64,000 nucleotides of DNA. Source: Bryoerythrophyllum caledonicum (lineage: Eukaryota; Streptophyta; Bryopsida; Pottiales; Pottiaceae). The first letter of the stretch is position 1. Every line of letters begins with the position of its first letter. Shown here piece by piece: positions 58,627-64,000 of the stretch. The translations under genes were made by a program, and so were the position numbers. A model generated the notes under the pieces. The model searched no databases. It was given only the letters and a program-made list of their open reading frames with translations, and was not told the origin of the DNA. The stretch lies in NCBI GenBank assembly GCA_963971425.1, contig OZ020524.1, positions 10,233,845-10,297,844 on the forward strand. Reading direction: 5' to 3'.

Positions 58627-61224
58627 TCAACGTGCTAAACACTCAGGACAAGACCATTGATCCACTGGTACTTCCAACAGAGGTGGAGTTAAGCATTCTA
58701 AATGCCACCCCGTAGAACATAAGTCACAAATAACCATAGTGGCTGCCCTTTTGGCACTACCACACAACCGACAACGTAATCCAGCAGAGATGTGAGAGAG
58801 ACCAGGGTGTATTGTCCCATCAATGTGTGGCAAGTGACAAGGTGCACAATTACGTGTGTGATCCTTCCACTTCTTGCCATCACGACCCTCCAACACTAAC
58901 ACTCCTGAGTCCTTCATCTCACGAACTCTCAAGATTACCCTTCCTGCTGTCACATCCAAGGTGGTGGGCGCTGCTTGCTGTAAATACACATAGTCTCCAG
59001 GTGAGAAATGCCGCACCTGCGGTCGATAACCACCTCCCCGAATTGTAGCATAGTGCAACGTATCTCGATGTTGAGCAATGGAGAGGTTCTCCAATGCCAT
59101 AGGCATCACCCTTTTGAACAACTCTGCACGTTGCTCACACACTTGAGCCCACGTGTCTGGATTGTCCATGTTAGCCAACACGGTGTCAGCATCTGCTTGA
59201 ATGGCCTTCGGTAAAACCGGGTGCCTTCCAAACAATAGATAGTAAGGTGAAAAAGACGCCAAGGATGCCTGTTTGCTGAACCGATAGCCCATTGCTATCC
59301 ATGGTAGCTGTAAATCCCAATCCTGGTGATGTCCTTTCTTCAAGCTGTACTTCCGGAGCCCCCTCTTGACGGTTTGCACCATGCGCTCCGCCAATCCATC
59401 TGCTTCGGGGTGATCCCTCGAAGTAGTGCGATGATCTATCATCGCTTGCTCACACAACGTCTGAAACTCACCCAAGAACTCTCTTCCTTGGTCTGTGAGT
59501 ACCTCTGCTGGAGCTCCAAAGCGACTCAAAACACGGTCAAGAAATGAATATGCAGCTCCCTCACTAAATTTATCAGGTAATGCCACTAACTCTATCCATT
59601 TCGAGAAATGTTCGATGATTACCAACACATACTTGTTGTGTCGAGGTGTCACTGGCAATGGACCTGCAAAATCCAAGCTCCATCTATATCCTAAGCCCAT
59701 AATTGACAAAGGTTGTAACTGAGGCATTGGAGCGTTAAAAGACGCTCGTACCCGGTCACACACCATGCACCGAGCCACTAGAGCTTGCACTTGGGATTGC
59801 ATTCCACGCCACCAGTAGTGAATCTGAAGTAGACTATAAGTCCTCCGCACTCCAAAGTGTCCAAGGTCCTCATGTGTGTCTTTAATCAGCTTCACTCTTT
59901 CTATTGGAGTTGGTACTACCTTCTTAGTACCATCTGGCCACACTCTCACAAGATGAGTCCTCTCCCACACAAACCTCTTAGCTCGTTGTAGAACCCTATC
60001 TCTCTCCTTATGAGACCATGAAGCCACCGTTTCTCCATCTTGCAAGAACTGCATCACATTCGTGTCTTCATGAATATCTCTGGCGCCCCCAGATTCCTCA
60101 CCTCCATCCTCATCTACTGTGGCCACAGTAGCTTCCCCGGTGGTGTCTCCATTCAATGCCAATATTCCCAGAAAACCCGAACAATGCCAACCTGGCAACG
60201 GATTGGTTTCACCTTCACTCCAGTTCTCCCCTCCATAGTGAAGATCTGTTGCCTTGGTGGTCGCAAAAATATTTGCGTTATCCCACATGTTCCATGGATG
60301 AGGTGCAAGGGCCCTCTCGCCCCCAACCACCTTGCTTGTCACCCTGACAGAGGCAAGTGGTTCTCCTGCCGCCCGCAACTCATAATAACCCATGTAACTA
60401 GTCAAACTAGAAGCTAACCGCTTCTGTTCTGCAACCACTAATGAAACAATCCAAGTCAAGCAATTTAAATCCATGGCCTGACCAAGTAAAAATCGTCTCT
60501 GTGGTTCTGAAATCCCGGGCACATCGGTGGTGCCAGTGGGAAATCCCATGGCTCTCTCTCGCTCATTTGCATTTGGCTCCACCATCTCCTGGGACACTGA
60601 ATCCCATACAAGTCCAGGTCCATTATCCTTAAAAGCATAAGACCTTGCAAAACTAACCAACGTGGGCAAGGCCCTACGTGGTTCCCCTTTGCGGTTAACC
60701 AACGCTAATGGGGCTTGGTCATCGTGATACACGCGCCGTGGTGTCCTGTGAGGATCTAAAATGTCACTCACATATACATCTGGGCGTTTAATACGACCCA
60801 CCGCGGACTGTAGCAACTCTGCTGGGGCCAGGTTTGTCCACCACAAGCGTGGTCTATGTGCCCTGGACCCCGCTGCAGCCGCATCAATTAATACTGGCAA
60901 TCCCAGAGTCTGATGTATCCTATGCATACTCTCGAGTGTCCTGGACCTCGAACTGCTCACCACGGGCACGTTCTCCACAATATAACCAGGCGGTTGCCTC
61001 TGAGAAGTCTGAAGCACTCGAATCACTCGAATCATGTCAAAGAACCTGGAAGAACGTGAATCCTTTAACCCATTCTGATTGCCTGCCATAGACATGCCTT
61101 GGCAAGGCCATCCTGCAATTACAAGGTCCACATGACCCACTCGATGAATGTCATCGTCTGACAACAAGGAAATATCACCCACAAGTGTAGAGAAGGAGGT
61201 TTTGATGGCACTAGTGGCCAACAA
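58627..61224 (-). pseudogene. C5-cytosine methyltransferase (C-terminal motifs) fused to integrase and PHD finger, 865 codons
   Basis: Joined in frame to 62445-61234 through one TAA at 61234 that fits CAA. Methyltransferase: motif IV W-P-C-Q-G with catalytic Cys near residue 41, motif VI E-N-V near 84-86, motif VIII H-R-P-R near 123-126, motif X near 245-265 (L-G-Q-A-M-D-L-N-C). Integrase: an H-H-C-C finger ending C-M-V-C-D, D-F-A-G-P, T-D-Q-G-R-E-F, and the catalytic Glu in H-P-E-A-D-G-L-A-E-R. After a short SH3-like tail, residues about 815-862 form a C4HC3 PHD finger (C-R-L-C, C-D-L-C, H-L-E-C, C-P-E-C). PHD fingers bind histone H3 tails; a role in choosing integration sites is my inference. 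No reverse transcriptase motif is present. Confidence 0.92.
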
Positions 61225-61233
61225 TGCTGGGAA

Positions 61234-62445
61234 TTAGGTCCTCAGCCTCCGTGTGTGACGTTTGGCCACATGCCTTGCTGTTTCATCCACATCCACGTAA
61301 ATGTAGCGCTTAACCTTGATCCCAGCTTGTAATACAGCTGCAAAGCCTGTGCCAATTCCTCCGAAGAGCTCTAATAATACGATACCATCCATTGGTGCCT
61401 TCCAATGGATAGTAGCAATGTCTAACGGAGGTCCCATGTCTTGGTCAACTCCAGTCTCATGTTGCATCTGTGGTAGCATAGATTGTTGCCATGCCTCTTC
61501 CACTGCTAACTCCGCGGCCTCCCTCAATTGGGTGGTGTTACTCCACGCCGCCTCAATCCCAGGTTTGTATCCTTCTTCCTCTCCACCACTTGTGTTGCCC
61601 ATAGAGACATCCACCTTCGTTGAAATGTGGTCACCCATAGACGGATCCTCAACACCTGTCTGAAACCATGAAGGTTTCATGTTCATACATCCAGAGAAGG
61701 CAAACAGGTCAGCGAAGTTACCAGTAAGAACTCGAACAAATCGAGCTGGCAGCTGAGCCTTCCGCCCATCTCCTGCTTGCCATCTTGGTCTATAGCTTGC
61801 TGACTCCTCCCAGAAATCCAAGGTGAATCCCATAGGGTATAGCACCGCCGAGCCCACCAAGACATCATACGACTTGGCCTCCGTAACGATTGCCTTCACC
61901 TTCATAGAACTGGCATCTGCCACATTACTTTGGTTGAGTTGTAACACCAACTCAGCCCTTGTGATCCCTGTGGCTTGCTCAGTACCCCCCATGGATGTGC
62001 TAATGGTCCAGGGACACTTCTCCAAAGTGTCCCCAGTTAATTCCAACCCTTCCATAGCTGACGCTCCCAACATCAAAGGTTGAGCTCCCGAATCCAGAAG
62101 CACACGTCGAGGTACAAATATCTTCCCCTTAGGCCCAACGAGTTGGAAAATACCTTGGGAATTATCAACCACTACCACACCAGGGGTAATCGATGATCTC
62201 TCAATCGCAGGTCTAGCGGCCATTGTCTTCACACGCATGGCTGCTAAAAGCAGTCCCTCCACGTTGTCACTCTGGCTCTTCTCTGCCTGGATTATCTCTG
62301 TCTTCAACACATTAACGCCCGGGGAGTTGTCTAACTCACACATTGAGGCCACACTTTTGAAGACCTCTGCCACACTGAAGCCATCCTGTGATAACATCTT
62401 AGCAGAAAATAACGAGGCTTCCCACACGGAAGTAGTTGCCTCCAT
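61234..62445 (-). pseudogene. Aspartic protease and start of the C5-methyltransferase, 403 codons
   Basis: L-L-D-S-G-A-Q near residue 115-120 and Y-D-V-L-V-G-S-A are the active-site loop and second half of a Gypsy-type protease. After an acidic linker, V-L-L-E-L-F-G-G-I-G-T-G at about 356-367 is methyltransferase motif I (S-adenosylmethionine binding) and Y-V-D-V-D-E is motif II. A TAA at 61234 then breaks the enzyme just before motif IV. The TGA at 62479 upstream fits CGA, so gag, protease and enzyme were one polyprotein. Confidence 0.88.
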
Positions 62446-62478
62446 AAGTGCTCCAGAACCTCCTCTGAGTCCTCCAGC

Positions 62479-64000
62479 TCATGGTAAGGCTTGTGTGGAG
62501 GTTGCCACTGGTCGTGGTGGAGGTACCATAGATGACGTTGGTACCATCTCTTCTAACGTGAAGGATTGAGGCAACCTGGCTTGTCGATTATCCTTTCCAT
62601 GGTGAGGATCCAGAGTTGGACTAGCTCCACGTGGAACATCCTTAGAACTTGGAGTATGACTCCGTGTGAGGGCATAGGCCTCCTGTGTGCCATCCCTGAT
62701 GGCAAGTGCCATACCACTTAACATAAAGTCTCCAAATTCATCATCTACGGAGCTAAACCCGCCCCCAGCATGAAAACTGGGAGTAACCTGAGGCTTGCTA
62801 CCTACCACATTGGTATTGGCACTCATAGCTTCCATCTTGGCCTTCAATTCGGCAAATTTGGCCTTCCAACTCTTCTTCTCCCCTCCAGTGGTCTTGGACT
62901 CCTTGTCCTTGCCTCCTTTAGCTCCCTTACTCCCCGTGGGCTTCAACTCTGGATGGAGCTTCCAGCAGCTGGCCTCTGCATGCCCCTTGGCACCACAACC
63001 CGAACAAAAACCTCTAGTCTGAGGTGTGGAGGTCTTGCCTTCCTTGCAATCCTTCCTCTGATGTCCTGGCTTCCCACATTTGAAGCACAAGGCACCAGAC
63101 TCCGCAGTATACGAAGGAATGGCCACCTAGGCCACCTTAATCTTCTCTGGGACCTTCTCCTCACGTTTGAAAAAGCCCATGGCTGCCTTCTCTTCCAGTA
63201 AGTTTATCTCAATCCGCTCCGAGGTCTCAAAAACAAACCGTAGTGTCGTGGGTACACCCAATCGCAACGCCTCATTGCGAACCAAGGTCTTCAACTCCTT
63301 ATCCAGGATATTGTACCAATGTTGCACTGCCTGTTGTTCTGTAACTCCGTGAGTGGCTGAAATTAGTCTCCTTAATCTCGCATGAGCCTCTCTCAGAGAC
63401 TCGTCACCTCCACGTGCGAAGGAACGAAGGGCCTTCATCTTATCCGCCCTCTGTCCTTGGTAATCTCTATGGAGTTGCACGAAGAATCCCACGGTGGGAT
63501 TGAATGGAGGTGGATGATTTACCAGTACCTCCGGCTGCTCCACATCCTCCGTTGAGCTCGTGCCTTCTTCCATCTTCCGCTTGGACAAGAGTGGGGGGGG
63601 TCACCCTCGGTGCTCCACCGAACACATCCATGTAATTCGGTGCGTAGAAGTCCCTCCAGGCCATGATTTCGGTGAAATGAGCCGCCTCGAACTCTCCGTA
63701 GTCTGCCAGTGGTGCTCCCTCCAGACACCCAAACAAGGCTCTCCACACCATATACGGATTGAAGTTGGGGTTACGTGACTTCTGGAGTTCACACCACATT
63801 GTGAACTCCCTCTTGAAGTCATCGACTTCGATGGTGCCCGTGGCACCTGAAAATCTTCGTACCCCTCTTTCCCCACCCCCATATGGTGAAGCCATTTCCT
63901 CCCAATCAAAATATGATTGATAAGGCTTTATGGGTAAAACTGGAACCTGAACACCCACTTGCGGGCTTTCTAAAAATTCCTCCTCTTCCACCAGTGGCAA
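62479..64000 (-). pseudogene. Gag of the methyltransferase retroelement (5' end outside window)
   Basis: 64000 to about 63597 encodes the gag core (W-C-E-L-Q-K, W-R-A-L-F-G-C-L-E-G). One extra C in a run of eight (63593-63600) shifts the frame; the rest continues at 63588-63127 (H-W-Y-N-I-L-D-K-E-L) and 63126-62479. A TAG at 63127 between the last two pieces fits CAG. Two zinc knuckles follow, C-F-K-C-G-K-P-G-H and C-S-G-C-G-A-K-G-H. The C run may be a sequencing artefact. The start codon lies beyond the window. Confidence 0.82.

Larger units (their letters stand above)
58163..64000 (-). mobile_element. Retroelement with gag, protease, C5-DNA-methyltransferase, integrase and PHD finger (partial)
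   Basis: A single - strand coding frame, apart from one frameshift in gag, runs from the window edge to 58627. Order: gag with two zinc knuckles, aspartic protease, full set of C5-cytosine methyltransferase motifs, integrase, PHD finger. No reverse transcriptase or RNase H motif lies between methyltransferase and integrase. Known: C5-methyltransferases were captured by retrotransposons in charophytes and dinoflagellates. This element fits that theme, but loss of the reverse transcriptase and gain of a PHD finger are striking. It is defective (three stops, one frameshift). Confidence 0.9.

Noticed and set aside
58627..61224. Bacterial restriction-modification methyltransferase or contamination
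   Set aside because: The methyltransferase is in one frame with gag, a retroviral-type protease, an integrase and a PHD finger, so it belongs to a eukaryotic retroelement.
13526..64000. Stop-codon reassignment (TAR as Gln), as in some ulvophyte algae
   Set aside because: OTC and the intact Copia ORF end at TAA and contain no in-frame TAR or TGA, and TGA stops also occur at Arg positions. Mutation fits better.
13526..64000. Dinoflagellate origin, because methyltransferase retroelements occur there
   Set aside because: The plant-type OTC, AT-rich DNA, GT-AG introns and plant-type Gypsy and LINE families point to a streptophyte.

Overview
Nuclear DNA of a green plant-lineage (streptophyte) organism. 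The only ordinary host gene is the 3' end of a plant-type ornithine carbamoyltransferase (83-622), with a short GT-AG intron. Almost everything else is transposable elements (TEs), many nested. An AT-rich, TE-packed genome, plant OTA-type Gypsy elements, and a retroelement carrying a C5-cytosine methyltransferase (a combination previously described from charophyte algae and dinoflagellates) suggest a charophyte alga or another non-flowering streptophyte. The species cannot be fixed from sequence alone.

Layout. 1-927: OTC. 933-6177: intact, very young Copia element (identical 381-bp LTRs, TSD TTTGC, unbroken 1425-codon ORF, internal initiator-tRNA primer site). 6183-13525: non-coding DNA with three Harbinger-like MITEs, a tRNA-derived SINE and CCGG-rich retroelement-like sequence. 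13526-47853: one LINE of about 7.2 kb of its own sequence (17-bp TSD, poly-A tail) that has swallowed two large elements. The first is a 12.6-kb Mutator-like DNA transposon (14432-26996) with two divergent gene remnants: a SWIM-finger transposase-like gene and a multi-exon gene joining a ParB-like domain to a permuted DNA-methyltransferase-like domain. The second is a 14.5-kb non-autonomous hAT-type element (30726-45223, 8-bp TSD GCTGAGGC), itself invaded by a young 10.5-kb Gypsy element (32694-43147, 1101-bp LTRs, TSD GATAC). Removing the inserts restores the LINE reading frame at both joints.

48017-54268: a decayed + strand Gypsy gag-protease piece, cut by a - strand Gypsy remnant that carries the same kind of extra 3' ORF as the young Gypsy. 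54269-57557: AT-rich DNA, a GGGCGACC tandem array and a dead LINE fragment. 58163-64000: a - strand retroelement encoding gag, aspartic protease, C5-cytosine DNA methyltransferase, integrase and a terminal PHD finger, with no reverse transcriptase or RNase H between methyltransferase and integrase; it runs off the window.

Two unrelated TEs here therefore carry DNA-methyltransferase-type domains. Most broken TE reading frames are interrupted by stops where Gln, Arg or Trp is expected, each explained by one C:G to T:A transition, as expected if these TEs were heavily methylated.
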